64,000 nt of DNA, taken from NCBI RefSeq assembly GCF_900605495.1, contig NZ_LR027602.1:450456-514455 (forward strand), written 5' to 3'. This document shows positions 8,575 to 17,331 of the stretch, piece after piece. Both the position numbers and the translations under genes were made by a program. The DNA is from Bacilliculturomica massiliensis (GTDB lineage Bacteria; Bacillota; Clostridia; Peptostreptococcales; Anaerovoracaceae). The notes beneath the pieces were generated by a model. It had not been told where the DNA came from. It saw only the letters and a list, made by a program, of their open reading frames with translations, and searched no databases. Each line of letters opens with the position of its first letter. Within the stretch, counting starts at the first letter, position 1.

Positions 8575-9447
8575 ATGAAGAGGGCGGAAAGAAAAAAACC
8601 TCGCGGAGAGGAAACGGATATTAAGCTGATCGCTTTGGATATGGACGGAACGCTGCTGAACGAACAGGGAGTGCTCTCTGAGAAAAGCAGGCGAACGCTT
8701 GAGAGGGCTATGGAAAAGGGCGTGCACGTGGTGATCGCCACGGGACGGGTGTACAGCGCCCTGCCCCGGGATGTGGTGGAGGTGCCGGGCATCGAATACG
8801 CAATCACTTCAAACGGAGCCAATCTGCTGCGGCTGGCGGATATGACCACGCTGTATTCCAATCTGCTTGAGAGGGAGAGCGTGGAAAAAATAATGCACAT
8901 CATGGAAGACCCGTCGATCATGACGGAGGTATTTTTTGATCACGGCGTTTATGCGGAGCGCCGGTGTCTCTCCAATCTGGAAGAGTTTGGGATCGTCACA
9001 GAGAAGTCGAAGCGGTATACGCTGAGTACAAGAGAGCCTGTGGACAGCGTTCTGGAGCTGATACGCAGCAATGAGACCCGGTTGGAAAATATCAACTTGA
9101 TCTTTAAAGATATGGAGAAACGGCGGCAGGTCTGGAACGAGCTGGAGCAGTTGGGGGACATCACGGTCACAAGTTCCATGCCCTACAATCTTGAACTGGG
9201 GGGGGCCACCACCAGCAAGGCGGACGCGCTGGCTCATCTGGCAGGTATCTTAGGGGTGGAAAGAGAGCAGATCATGGCCTGCGGGGACAGTGTGAACGAT
9301 CTGGCCATGCTGAACTTCGCCGGTTTTTCCGTGGCTATGGAAAACGGGGCGGAGCCGGTCAGAAAAGCCGCGGATTTTATTACGAAGAGCAACGGGGAGG
9401 ACGGCGTGGCCTACGCCATCGAGACCTTCGCGCTGAAGGAGCGTTAG
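8575..9447 (+). CDS. HAD-superfamily hydrolase, Cof type
   Basis: A 290-residue cytoplasmic phosphatase of the Cof (HAD-IIB) subfamily, which dephosphorylates sugar phosphates, flavins or pyridoxal phosphate. Motif I is LIALDMDGTLL with the two catalytic aspartates, motif II is IATGR, motif III includes the lysine in TSKADAL, and motif IV is GDSVNDLAML. The start at 8575 was chosen with AAAGGA about 10 nt upstream; upstream ATGs lack a ribosome site. It abuts the methyltransferase gene (stop TAG directly followed by ATG), so the two are co-transcribed. Substrate unknown. Confidence 0.9.
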   Translation: MKRAERKKPRGEETDIKLIALDMDGTLLNEQGVLSEKSRRTLERAMEKGVHVVIATGRVYSALPRDVVEVPGIEYAITSNGANLLRLADMTTLYSNLLERESVEKIMHIMEDPSIMTEVFFDHGVYAERRCLSNLEEFGIVTEKSKRYTLSTREPVDSVLELIRSNETRLENINLIFKDMEKRRQVWNELEQLGDITVTSSMPYNLELGGATTSKADALAHLAGILGVEREQIMACGDSVNDLAMLNFAGFSVAMENGAEPVRKAADFITKSNGEDGVAYAIETFALKER

Positions 9448-10209
9448 ATGAGCGCCTGGGGGAATGGAGCGCCGTCGCAGGAAGGGAAGGCGAGGAAAAA
9501 TCCCATAGCGCGGCCTACAGAGCTGGCGGCGCTGCTCATGGCGCAGTATGTGCGGCCCGGGGATACCGTGGTGGACGCCACAGTGGGAAACGGATGGGAC
9601 ACGGTGGCGCTGGCGCGCCTTGCCAGGGGCGGCCGGGTCTACGGATTCGACATTCAGAGGGAAGCTCTGGAGAGAGCGGAAGTCCGGCTGCGGGAGGCCG
9701 GCTGTCCTGTGGCGTGGAGGGCAGAAGGCGTTCCGGGCCTGATGGACGGCGCGCCGGGTGAAACGACCGAAGCGTTCGGGGTCCAGGGTGAGGCTCCGCG
9801 TCTGGACGGCGCGCCGGGTGAAAGGCCGGGAAACGAAGCGGCGGCCTGCGGGGAAACGCTGCTCATCTGCGCGGATCACCGGCGGATGGCGGAGTACGTC
9901 TGCGGTCAGGCGGCGGCGGTGGTCTTTAATCTAGGCTATCTTCCCGGAGGGGATAAAAAGATCACCACCCGGGCGGACAGCACCTGTGAGGCCATGAGGT
10001 CGGCCCTTTCGCTGCTGCGGCCGGGCGGAGCCCTGATCGTGACGATCTACGGCGGGCATCCGGCGGGAAAGGCAGAGCGCGAGGCGGTCCTCCGGCTGGC
10101 CGGGGAGCTGCCTGCAGAAGAATATCACACCCTGCACGCCCGCCTGACGAATCAGGGCGAGGGCGCGCCGGAGGTTTTGGCCGTGGTGAAGCGCGGTATT
10201 CACCGGTAA
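9448..10209 (+). CDS. Class I SAM-dependent methyltransferase, YtqB/MnmM-like
   Basis: The 253-residue protein has the SAM motif VVDATVGNGWDTVALARL, the downstream VVFNLGYLPGGDKKITTR and GGALIVTIYGGHPAGKAE. This pattern is typical of the YtqB family, shown in Bacillus to be the tRNA methyltransferase MnmM that makes mnm5s2U at the wobble position. An insertion of about 35 residues (around 95-130) contains a duplicated LDGAPGE segment, matching a direct repeat in the DNA (GACGGCGCGCCGGGTGAAA twice, 60 nt apart). Otherwise length fits the family. The exact substrate here is inferred from homology. Confidence 0.82.
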   Translation: MSAWGNGAPSQEGKARKNPIARPTELAALLMAQYVRPGDTVVDATVGNGWDTVALARLARGGRVYGFDIQREALERAEVRLREAGCPVAWRAEGVPGLMDGAPGETTEAFGVQGEAPRLDGAPGERPGNEAAACGETLLICADHRRMAEYVCGQAAAVVFNLGYLPGGDKKITTRADSTCEAMRSALSLLRPGGALIVTIYGGHPAGKAEREAVLRLAGELPAEEYHTLHARLTNQGEGAPEVLAVVKRGIHR

Positions 10210-10211
10210 CC

Positions 10212-10269
10212 AAATCACCGCTTCTTACATACTCTGAATGTATGAGTAATGGAAGAGGCGGTGATTTTT
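10212..10269 (+). terminator. Rho-independent terminator after the MnmM-like gene
   Basis: The arms AAATCACCGC and GCGGTGATTT enclose a second small stem, and TT(T) follows. The T-tract runs almost to the start of the next gene at 10274, so it could also act as a leader structure for that gene. Confidence 0.65.
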
Positions 10270-10273
10270 ACAT

Positions 10274-11575
10274 ATGTATAAAGTAGTAGTAATTGGAAGC
10301 GGCTGGTCCGGCTGCGCGGCGGCTCTCGCTGCGAAAAAGGCGGGCGCCCGTGTAACCATGGTAGAAAAGACGGACCTGATCCTGGGTCTGGGAAACGTGG
10401 GCGGCATCATGCGCAACAACGGCAGATTCACGGCGGCGGAGGAGAATATAGCTCTGGGAGCCAGCGAACTGTTCGCGATCACGGATAAACTGTCGCGCCA
10501 TGTGAATGTGGATTTCCCGGGACACGCCCACGCCAGCCTGTACGACGTGGTCAAGGTAGAGCCTCATGTGAGGCGGTTCCTGCTGGAGCAGGGCATTGAG
10601 ATCAGGACCATCGCCAGAGCGGTGGACGTGGTCATGGACGAGACGGCCGCGGCTTCGGGGAAAAAGATCCTGAAGGCCGTGGTGCTGGCCGACGGTACAG
10701 AGATCGAAGGGGACGTATTTGTGGAATGTACCGGGAGCACCGGGCCCATGGGCAATTGTCTGGCTTACGGAAACGGCTGCTGTATGTGTATTCTGCGCTG
10801 TCCCGCTTTCGGCCCCAGGGTGAGCATCACCCAGAAGGCAGGACTGAACGACGTGATGGGTCAGAGGAAGGACGGAGCCTTCGGCGCCTTCAGCGGCTCC
10901 GGAAAATTGGAGAAATCCTCGCTGTCTGATGAGATCCAGAAGGATCTGAATGAGAAGGGGGTGGCGGTGATCCCGCTGCCGCCGGAGCAGGTGGTGAAAG
11001 AAAAGCTGGATTTGAAGGTATGCCAACAGTATGCTCTTGAAGAGTTCGCAGACAATATCGTGCTGCTGGACACTGGTTATGCGAAGATCATGACGCCGTT
11101 TTTCCCCATCGAAAAGCTGCGCCGCGTGCCCGGATTTGAAAACGCCCGCTATGTGGACCCCTATGCAGGCGGAAAGGGCAATTCCATCCGCTATCTGTCC
11201 GTGGCTGAGCGCGACAATAACATGAAAGTGCTGGGCGTGGAAAACCTGCTGTGCGGCGGCGAGAAGTCCGGTCTGTTTGTAGGTCACACGGAGGCCATCA
11301 GCACGGGGACTCTGGCGGGCTACAACGCGGCCCGGTTCCTGGCGGGCATGCGTCCGCTGGAGCTGCCTCCTCAGCTGGCCGTAGGGGATCTGATCTCTTT
11401 CGCTAACCAGCAGATCAAGACGAAGGACGGTCTCATGACACGCTACACCTTTGCCGGAGCCGAATACTTCGAGCGCATGAAGGAGAAAGGACTCTACAGC
11501 ACGGATCCCCAGGTGATCCGAAAGCGGGCGAAGAAGTACGATCTGGCCGGGATCTACAACGAGAAGATCCTGTAG
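10274..11575 (+). CDS. FAD-dependent oxidoreductase of unknown substrate
   Basis: The 433-residue flavoprotein begins with a dinucleotide-binding motif (VVVIGSGWSGCAAALAAKKAGARVTMVEK). It ends with the second FAD contact (LLCGGEKSGLFVGHTEAISTGTLAGYNAARF), resembling the TrmFO/GidA and FAD_oxidored groups. A Cys cluster, GNGCCMCILRCPAFGPR (around residue 170), could bind a metal or act in redox chemistry. It is not TrmFO itself: the folate-enzyme signature is missing. It stands alone between terminators. Function unknown. Confidence 0.8.
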   Translation: MYKVVVIGSGWSGCAAALAAKKAGARVTMVEKTDLILGLGNVGGIMRNNGRFTAAEENIALGASELFAITDKLSRHVNVDFPGHAHASLYDVVKVEPHVRRFLLEQGIEIRTIARAVDVVMDETAAASGKKILKAVVLADGTEIEGDVFVECTGSTGPMGNCLAYGNGCCMCILRCPAFGPRVSITQKAGLNDVMGQRKDGAFGAFSGSGKLEKSSLSDEIQKDLNEKGVAVIPLPPEQVVKEKLDLKVCQQYALEEFADNIVLLDTGYAKIMTPFFPIEKLRRVPGFENARYVDPYAGGKGNSIRYLSVAERDNNMKVLGVENLLCGGEKSGLFVGHTEAISTGTLAGYNAARFLAGMRPLELPPQLAVGDLISFANQQIKTKDGLMTRYTFAGAEYFERMKEKGLYSTDPQVIRKRAKKYDLAGIYNEKIL

Positions 11576-11678
11576 AAACTGCAATGGACGGGCAGCGGCG
11601 CCGGCAATAAATAACCGTGCAGGGGGAAGGCGGCGATCGGGAACCTTCGTGCGGCGGTCCGTCGGGATAAAGCATATA

Positions 11679-11729
11679 AAAAGCGCGTAAGACAGGCGTC
11701 TATCGGCACCAGTCCTGCGCGCTTTTTTT
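11679..11729 (+). terminator. Terminator after the FAD oxidoreductase
   Basis: AAAGCGCG and CGCGCTTT arms flank a loop of about 30 nt that itself contains the short CAGG/CCTG pairing. TTTTTT follows. It may also serve the convergent minus-strand gene. Confidence 0.65.
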
Positions 11730-11745
11730 AGGAAAAATAACGATC

Positions 11746-12762
11746 CTACCGACCTATCATCTGCCGTTGGAAGTCTTTCAGAAACTTATCCACCGCTGTC
11801 AGCGGGTCCATGAGAAGGGGAATGGAGCAGTGGCTGCAGATCTCGTCCAGGGCGCCGAAGATCCAGGGGTTGCGTGCCCGTATGCTCTTCATGCGGCCGA
11901 ATTCCATGACGTAGGAGATAAAAAAGTCCAATGCCTCGTCTGTCTCGTCGGAGTCGGGCGTCAGCAGTCTGGTATCGACCACCATGCCGGACCGGGAGTC
12001 GATGGCGAGAAACAGCAGGGGGTTGGCCGGCCGGTCAAAGGACGGGTCTTCGATGGAAACATTCATATAACAGAAATCGAGAAGGAGCTCGGAGCCGTTG
12101 CAGGGCTGTTTTTTCAGACGCTGCTTCAGTAGATCGTCCCGGATAGATGCCACGGGATAGCGCTTCTGTACGTCGGGGAGCTCCCCTTCATGGAGATTCC
12201 AGCCGGTTTTTCTGTCGAATTCCTGCCAGAGGATGCGGCCTTCGGAAAAACCGGCGGCGATCTGGCCCGCTGCCACAGCTTTGACAGCGGCGATCAGACC
12301 GCGAAAAACACCGGTCAGAAGCAGTACCTCGGCTTCGTCAGGAGTGCAGGGCGAGTACCGGCGTTTGAAGGACTGAAAATAGACCCATTTCCCGCGCCCG
12401 CGGAATTTCAGCCCCAGGGAGCGAATGATCTTATACTGCGGGGGCGGGACTTCCTCCCGGTCGCCCAGATAACAGCAGAGACTGGACTGCTCGTGCATCA
12501 TGTATTCCGCGGACAGCGGTCCGCTGCTGAGATCAGCGATCATCTGCAGATCGCAGAGCCCATCTTCCCCGGGATAGACGCCGATGCCGTAGCAGCTGCC
12601 GATCCTGCCCATGATGCTGCAGAATGCCGGTTCCCCGTCGGGATCCGGACGAACGGCCACCAGATCCATATCCCAGAAATATCCCCACGGTTCCAGCGAA
12701 AGCAGTTCCAGAGCGGACGCGTACAGTTCTCCCCACTGTTCGGGGGATGCTTCTTTTCTCAT
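11746..12762 (-). CDS. Uncharacterised DUF7309/DUF6930-like protein
   Basis: The 338-residue soluble protein begins with a Trp-rich segment (LLSLEPWGYFWDMDLVAVRPD), then ACCESSORY-style text typical of DUF7309 (FCSIMGRIGSCYGIGVYPGEDGL). A C-terminal half (LLFLAIDSRSGMVVDTRLLTP, MDPLTAVDKFLKDF) looks like DUF6930. These are widespread Firmicute and archaeal proteins with no known function. No catalytic motif is evident. It is convergent with the FAD oxidoreductase. The family assignment is from memory of sequence patterns, so only moderately sure. Confidence 0.6.
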   Translation of the reverse strand: MRKEASPEQWGELYASALELLSLEPWGYFWDMDLVAVRPDPDGEPAFCSIMGRIGSCYGIGVYPGEDGLCDLQMIADLSSGPLSAEYMMHEQSSLCCYLGDREEVPPPQYKIIRSLGLKFRGRGKWVYFQSFKRRYSPCTPDEAEVLLLTGVFRGLIAAVKAVAAGQIAAGFSEGRILWQEFDRKTGWNLHEGELPDVQKRYPVASIRDDLLKQRLKKQPCNGSELLLDFCYMNVSIEDPSFDRPANPLLFLAIDSRSGMVVDTRLLTPDSDETDEALDFFISYVMEFGRMKSIRARNPWIFGALDEICSHCSIPLLMDPLTAVDKFLKDFQRQMIGR

Positions 12763-12896
12763 CTATTAAATACCTCATTGTTTCCATTGTTATGCAGGAA
12801 ATACCGCGAAGCGATATTGGCGAAATAACAAAAAAGTTTATGTTTGAGCGGGCCCTCGGAGCGGGTAAGGCTCTTTATTCGTTTTCCGCTGCGGGA

Positions 12897-13553
12897 TCAT
12901 GCCCTGGGCAGCGAGTCGAATTTGGCCTTGCTGCTGTCCCAGTGGACGTCGCGGATATAATGCTCCAGCTGGTCCGCGTCTTTTTCGCGGAACAGCCGGA
13001 TGATCTCGCGGTGCTGCTGATTTGTCTCGCGCAGCGTCTCTAATTCATCCTCCGGGTCGTCGAAGAGATAGTATTTCCGGATAAAGTTGTTTTTCAGTTT
13101 TCCCAGCATGTCCGTAATGACGGTATTGGGACAGAGATCCAGATATACGTTGTGAAACTCTACCTGCAGTTCGTAATATTTATTGCTCAGACCGGCCTTG
13201 ATGGCGTTTTCCATTGAGTCGGCCAGAAACTGCATCTTCGTCAGCTCCGCTTCGGTGAGCAGGTCCATGCACATGCAGGCGGCGCGTCCGTCCAGTGTGC
13301 CGATGACCTCATAGAGCTGCTGCGCTCTGCCCGTGTCAAGGGACTGGACGCGGAAGCCCTTGCGGGGCAGACTTTCCAGATAACCGTCGGAGGCCAGCTG
13401 CATCAGAGCCTCACGGACAGGCGTGCGGCTCACGTGGAGCTCCTCGCTGACCTGAGGTTCGCTTATTTTGTCTCCGGCAGAGAGAGTACCGTCGTTGATT
13501 TTTCCGGAGATGTATTTGTATACATGATCTTTCAGAGATAAGTATCGTTCCAT
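12897..13553 (-). CDS. GntR-family regulator with FCD (FadR-C) domain
   Basis: The 218-residue protein has an N-terminal winged helix (KISEPQVSEELHVSRTPVREALMQLASDGYLESLPRKGFRV). Its all-helical FCD ligand domain contains candidate metal-binding residues in EFHNVYLDLC, the QQHREIIRLF segment and the C-terminal RDVHW. FCD regulators sense carboxylate or amino-acid-like effectors. It is divergent from the catabolic operon starting at 13846. GTATAC-rich repeats in the promoters at 13.7 and 18.5 kb fit the operators of this family, so it probably represses that locus. AGGAGG lies just upstream of its start. Confidence 0.92.
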   Translation of the reverse strand: MERYLSLKDHVYKYISGKINDGTLSAGDKISEPQVSEELHVSRTPVREALMQLASDGYLESLPRKGFRVQSLDTGRAQQLYEVIGTLDGRAACMCMDLLTEAELTKMQFLADSMENAIKAGLSNKYYELQVEFHNVYLDLCPNTVITDMLGKLKNNFIRKYYLFDDPEDELETLRETNQQHREIIRLFREKDADQLEHYIRDVHWDSSKAKFDSLPRA

Positions 13554-13699
13554 GAATTCCTCCTGTTCCGGCGGCTGTCGCCGGCATGTTATTTAATATA
13601 TATCACAAAAGGCTGAATAATGCCATCGGAAATTGACGGAGAAGCCCTGATCCAGAATAAGGAAAAATTATTTTAATATTTATAAAAGTGAAAATAGAC

Positions 13700-13728
13700 T
13701 TGCAATTCTGACGGAAGAGTGCTAGCAT
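13700..13728 (+). promoter_or_regulatory. Sigma-A promoter of the guanidino-compound operon
   Basis: TTGCAA (13700-13705) and TAGCAT (13723-13728) are spaced by 17 nt, and the transcription start would lie inside the GTATA-rich operator that follows. The same TTGCAA -35 recurs at the 18.5-kb promoter. Confidence 0.5.
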
Positions 13729-13731
13729 ATG

Positions 13732-13778
13732 AATACAGTACATTGTATATCGTATATAGAACACTGAGCACTGTACAC
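13732..13778 (+). promoter_or_regulatory. Candidate GntR operator cluster
   Basis: Several overlapping half-sites occur just after the promoter: ATACAGTACATTGTATAT, CGTATAT, and CACTGAGCACTGTACAC. ACTGTACAC and GTGCACAGTATAC-type words are shared with the 18507-18534 site. GTATAC palindromes are typical for FCD-type GntR proteins, and the gntR gene is divergent here. Confidence 0.5.
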
Positions 13779-13845
13779 ATTATGCAAAAAATGGTTGCCT
13801 TAAAATGGTTGTCTGAACAGGCAGGACAAAGGAGGAGATTGAAGG

Positions 13846-14616
13846 ATGTTTAAAAATGTAATTGTGAGAAGACCGTGCAGAGCGATGGTCGAAGGCATCA
13901 CATCGGCGCCGGAACTGGGCAGACCGGATTACGAGCTGGCTCTGAAGCAGCATGACGCTTATATCGAGGCGCTGAAACAGTGCGGAGTGGCGGTCACCGT
14001 TCTTCCAGCCTGCGAACGTTTTCCGGATTCCTGCTTTGTAGAAGACCCGGCGGTCATCACGAGGAAATGCGCGATCATCACAAACCCGGGGGCCATGTCG
14101 CGAAACAGGGAAGCGGAACTGATCATTCCGGCGATCAAAGAGTTTTTCAGCGACGATCAGATCGAATACATCGTGGACCCGGGTACGCTGGAGGGCGGGG
14201 ACGTCATGATGGTGGGAGACCATTTTTATGTGGGACGTTCAGCCAGGACGAATGAAGAGGGAATACGCCAGTTTATCGCGATCCTTGAGAAATATGGACT
14301 CAGCGGATCGGAAGTGCCGCTGGAAAAGGTGCTGCATCTGAAAACGGGAGTGAATTACATCGAGAACAACAATATGCTTGTCTCCGGGGAATTCACGGAT
14401 AAGCCGGAATTTGAAAAATACAATAGGATCGAGATCCCGGAGGAGGAAGCCTACGCGGCGAACTGCATCTGGGTCAATGACAAGGTGATCGTGCCGGAGG
14501 GTTACCCGGCGGTGGAAAAGGCTGTGCGGGACGCCGGATATGAAGTGATCCTGGTGGATACATCGGAATACAGGAAGCTGGACGGAGGACTGAGCTGTCT
14601 TTCGCTGAGATTTTAA
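13846..14616 (+). CDS. Dimethylarginine dimethylaminohydrolase (DDAH)-like amidinohydrolase
   Basis: The 256-residue protein belongs to the guanidino-group-modifying superfamily. It shows the DDAH pattern FPDSCFVEDPAVI, the acidic LE116GGD119 motif, the catalytic His164 in HLKTG and the nucleophile Cys251 in DGGLSCLSLRF. DDAH hydrolyses methylated arginines to citrulline and an amine; related enzymes act on other guanidino compounds. It is the first gene of a probable operon with an aminotransferase, transporter and dehydrogenase, transcribed away from gntR. AAGGAGG lies upstream of the ATG. The exact substrate is unknown. Confidence 0.87.
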   Translation: MFKNVIVRRPCRAMVEGITSAPELGRPDYELALKQHDAYIEALKQCGVAVTVLPACERFPDSCFVEDPAVITRKCAIITNPGAMSRNREAELIIPAIKEFFSDDQIEYIVDPGTLEGGDVMMVGDHFYVGRSARTNEEGIRQFIAILEKYGLSGSEVPLEKVLHLKTGVNYIENNNMLVSGEFTDKPEFEKYNRIEIPEEEAYAANCIWVNDKVIVPEGYPAVEKAVRDAGYEVILVDTSEYRKLDGGLSCLSLRF

Positions 14617-14648
14617 CCGCAGCGGGAAAGCAAAGGAGGACTTTGAAC

Positions 14649-15812
14649 ATGAAAAATAAATATATCGCAAAGAAACACTGGAACTTTCAGGTGCCGCCGC
14701 TCAGCAAGACAAATGAGATGGTAAAACGGTATGACGACGTGATCGATCTGAGCATCGGCGACCCGGATTATCCTGCCGACGAGGAATGCATCCGCCTGAT
14801 GTACGAGGACGTAATGTCCGGGAAACACACGCATTACACGGCGTTTCTGGGGGACGAAGACTTGCGCAGGGAGACCATCAGGCAGTATGAAGAAGATTAT
14901 GGATTTCATTTCGATATGGACGAGATCATCATCACGGCGGGCGGTACCCACGCCATGTATCTTGTGATGGAGACGCTGCTGGACGAGGGCGACGAGGTGA
15001 TCGCCATCGCCCCCTATTACCTGTATTATCAGCCCCAGATCGAATTGCCCAAGGGAAAACTTGTGGTGTACAACACCCGCAAGGAAGACAATTTTGACAT
15101 TGATGTAGAAGAACTGGAGAAACATATCAGTTACCGCACCAAAGCGATCATCATCAATTCTCCCAACAACCCCAGCGGCAAGGTCTACAGCGAGGAGAAC
15201 ATCAAGGCCATACTGGAGCTGGCGGAGAAATACGATTTTCTGGTGATCGCCGACGATATTTACGGAGCGCTGAATTACACAGACTATAAAAAGGCGATCT
15301 GCTCCTATGAGGAAAAGCCGGATCGTGTAATAACGATCTACAGTTACTCGAAGGATTATTCCATGACCGGACTTCGTCTGGGACACATTATCGCCCACAG
15401 GGACCTGATCGACTGCATCCGCAACGTAAACGAATCCGTCAACTTTACCATCAGCTCCATGTCGCAGCGCCTGGGCATCTTCGCCATCCGCAGAAGGAAG
15501 GAGATCCAGGCGGGGCTCTGTGAAGAGTATAAAAAGCGGGTGCTTTACGTCCACGACAGGATCAGCAAAATGAAGAATATCACAAGCAACGACCCCGAGG
15601 GAACGTTCTACCTGTTTGCGGACATCAGCGCCACCGGTCTGGACTCCATGGAGATCTGGGAAAAGATCCTGGACGACGCTCACGTGCTGGTGCTGCCGGG
15701 CAGCGGTTTTGGAAAGGCCGGCGAGGGCTTTATCCGCATCGCGTGCACCGTGGGGATCGACGTGTTGGCAAAGGCTTTTGACCGTCTTGAAAAAATGGAC
15801 ATCTTTCAGTAA
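14649..15812 (+). CDS. PLP-dependent class I/II aminotransferase
   Basis: The 387-residue fold-type I aminotransferase has SIGDPDYPADEE near the start, the NSPNNPSGKVYS motif, the D and Y of IADDIYG, and the Schiff-base lysine in YSYSKDYSMTGLRLG. The conserved C-terminal arginine lies in EGFIRIACTVG. It would convert an amino acid to a 2-oxoacid. Start 14649 was preferred over the TTG at 14643 because AGGAGG ends 9 nt before it. In this operon the next steps could be reduction of the 2-oxoacid by the 2-hydroxyacid dehydrogenase downstream. Confidence 0.92.
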   Translation: MKNKYIAKKHWNFQVPPLSKTNEMVKRYDDVIDLSIGDPDYPADEECIRLMYEDVMSGKHTHYTAFLGDEDLRRETIRQYEEDYGFHFDMDEIIITAGGTHAMYLVMETLLDEGDEVIAIAPYYLYYQPQIELPKGKLVVYNTRKEDNFDIDVEELEKHISYRTKAIIINSPNNPSGKVYSEENIKAILELAEKYDFLVIADDIYGALNYTDYKKAICSYEEKPDRVITIYSYSKDYSMTGLRLGHIIAHRDLIDCIRNVNESVNFTISSMSQRLGIFAIRRRKEIQAGLCEEYKKRVLYVHDRISKMKNITSNDPEGTFYLFADISATGLDSMEIWEKILDDAHVLVLPGSGFGKAGEGFIRIACTVGIDVLAKAFDRLEKMDIFQ

Positions 15813-15885
15813 AGGTTGTGAACGGCCGGCGCAGCCGGCATAGTCACCGGAATTTTCGCCTTCCCCCAGCAGAAAGGAGGATATT

Positions 15886-17295
15886 ATGTCATTTGTCGAT
15901 TATATAATTATAGCAATTTACATGATCGCCATGCTCGTTATCGGTTATATCGCCAAGGGTAAGATCCACACCATGGACGACTTCATCCTGGGCGGGAAAC
16001 GGTTCAATAAATTTGCTCTGGTGGGTACTATCATGGCGACCATGGTCGGTTCCGGAATGACCATGGGAGCTGTGGGCAATGTGTATGCAAACGGGATCGC
16101 CGGAACCATGGTATGGATCTACGGCGGGTTTGCCCTGGGGCTGGTCGCCCTGGGCTTCCTGTGCAAGAAGATCCGGGCTACCGGCGCCAGAAGTCTGGCG
16201 GAGACAGTCTCCACCGCCTTCGGCAGAGAGGCCCGTCTCGCCAGCGCCCTGGTGGTGGTGGCTTACGCCGTCTCGCTGGTGGCGATCAATATCGCAGGAC
16301 TGCGCACCATCATCATCTACATATTCGGAACCAGTTTGTCGATACCGGTGGCCACGGCGCTGGCGGCCTGTATCTCCATCGCCTACACGGCAATGGGCGG
16401 ATTTTTCGCTGTGGTCTGGACGGACGTTGCCCAGCTGGGGATCATGGTGATCGGCGTATTCCTGATCGGACCTATCATCGGTGTGAACATGGCGGGCGGC
16501 GTGGACGTAATCACCAGCGCGTACACCGCCGGCGGCATGTCCTTTACCGATCCGCTGGCAGGCGGTATCAGCGCAGGGATGGTGGGTATCGCTCTGTCGT
16601 ATTTCCTGGCGGTGCCCGGGGATCCCACCATGCCGCAGAGAGTGCTTTCGGCAAAGGATGACGGAACGGCCAAGTTTTCATTTATCGTGTCCGGAGGCTT
16701 TGCGATCTATTTCGCCGTTGCGATCCTGTTCATCGGCGGCTCGATCTTCGTGCTCATGCCGGGACTGGAAAATTCGGATGCAGCTCTGCCGCTGTTCGTA
16801 CTGCAGTACTATCCTCCGGTGCTCAAGGGCATTACGATCGCAGGTATCGTGGCGGCCATCATGTCGTCCTTCGATTCCTTCCTCATTCTGGCGACGACCC
16901 ACATTATGTACGATATCGGATCGGTGATCAACCCTAACGTCTCCGAAGACAAGATCAAGAAGGCGCTGCCCATCATGACCATCGTACTGGGAGCTCTGGG
17001 AGTCATCGTGGCGCTGTTCATTCAGAGTCTGCTGGGCTATCTCTCCATGGTGTTCTCCATCATCGGTTCCGCTCTGGTTCCGGCGCTGATCGCGGCGCTC
17101 TATTTCAAGGATAAGGCGTCCAAAACGGGCGTTGTAGGCAGCATTATCCTGGGCACTGTGGTACCGGCGTATTTGTTCCTGACCAAGGGCTACGACGTGT
17201 TCCTGGGCGACCCGCTCTTTATCGGACTGTTTGCATCGGTGGGATTCCTGATCGTCGGATCGCTGATCTTCCGGGACAAAAAAGCGGCGGCCTGA
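15886..17295 (+). CDS. Sodium:solute symporter family transporter
   Basis: The 469-residue membrane protein with about 13 hydrophobic helices belongs to the SSS family (PutP/PanF-like). It carries the family features TMDDFILGGKRFNKFALVGTIMATMVGSGMTMGAVG and the later SSFDSFLILATTHIMYDI segment. These proteins import amino acids, carboxylates or related solutes with Na+. A GAAAGGAGG site precedes the start. Its place in the operon suggests uptake of the compound handled by the two amidinohydrolase-like enzymes; the substrate is not known. Confidence 0.93.
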   Translation: MSFVDYIIIAIYMIAMLVIGYIAKGKIHTMDDFILGGKRFNKFALVGTIMATMVGSGMTMGAVGNVYANGIAGTMVWIYGGFALGLVALGFLCKKIRATGARSLAETVSTAFGREARLASALVVVAYAVSLVAINIAGLRTIIIYIFGTSLSIPVATALAACISIAYTAMGGFFAVVWTDVAQLGIMVIGVFLIGPIIGVNMAGGVDVITSAYTAGGMSFTDPLAGGISAGMVGIALSYFLAVPGDPTMPQRVLSAKDDGTAKFSFIVSGGFAIYFAVAILFIGGSIFVLMPGLENSDAALPLFVLQYYPPVLKGITIAGIVAAIMSSFDSFLILATTHIMYDIGSVINPNVSEDKIKKALPIMTIVLGALGVIVALFIQSLLGYLSMVFSIIGSALVPALIAALYFKDKASKTGVVGSIILGTVVPAYLFLTKGYDVFLGDPLFIGLFASVGFLIVGSLIFRDKKAAA

Positions 17296-17331
17296 TGGGT
17301 CCGGCTGTTCTGCAGGTATATGGAGGTAGAT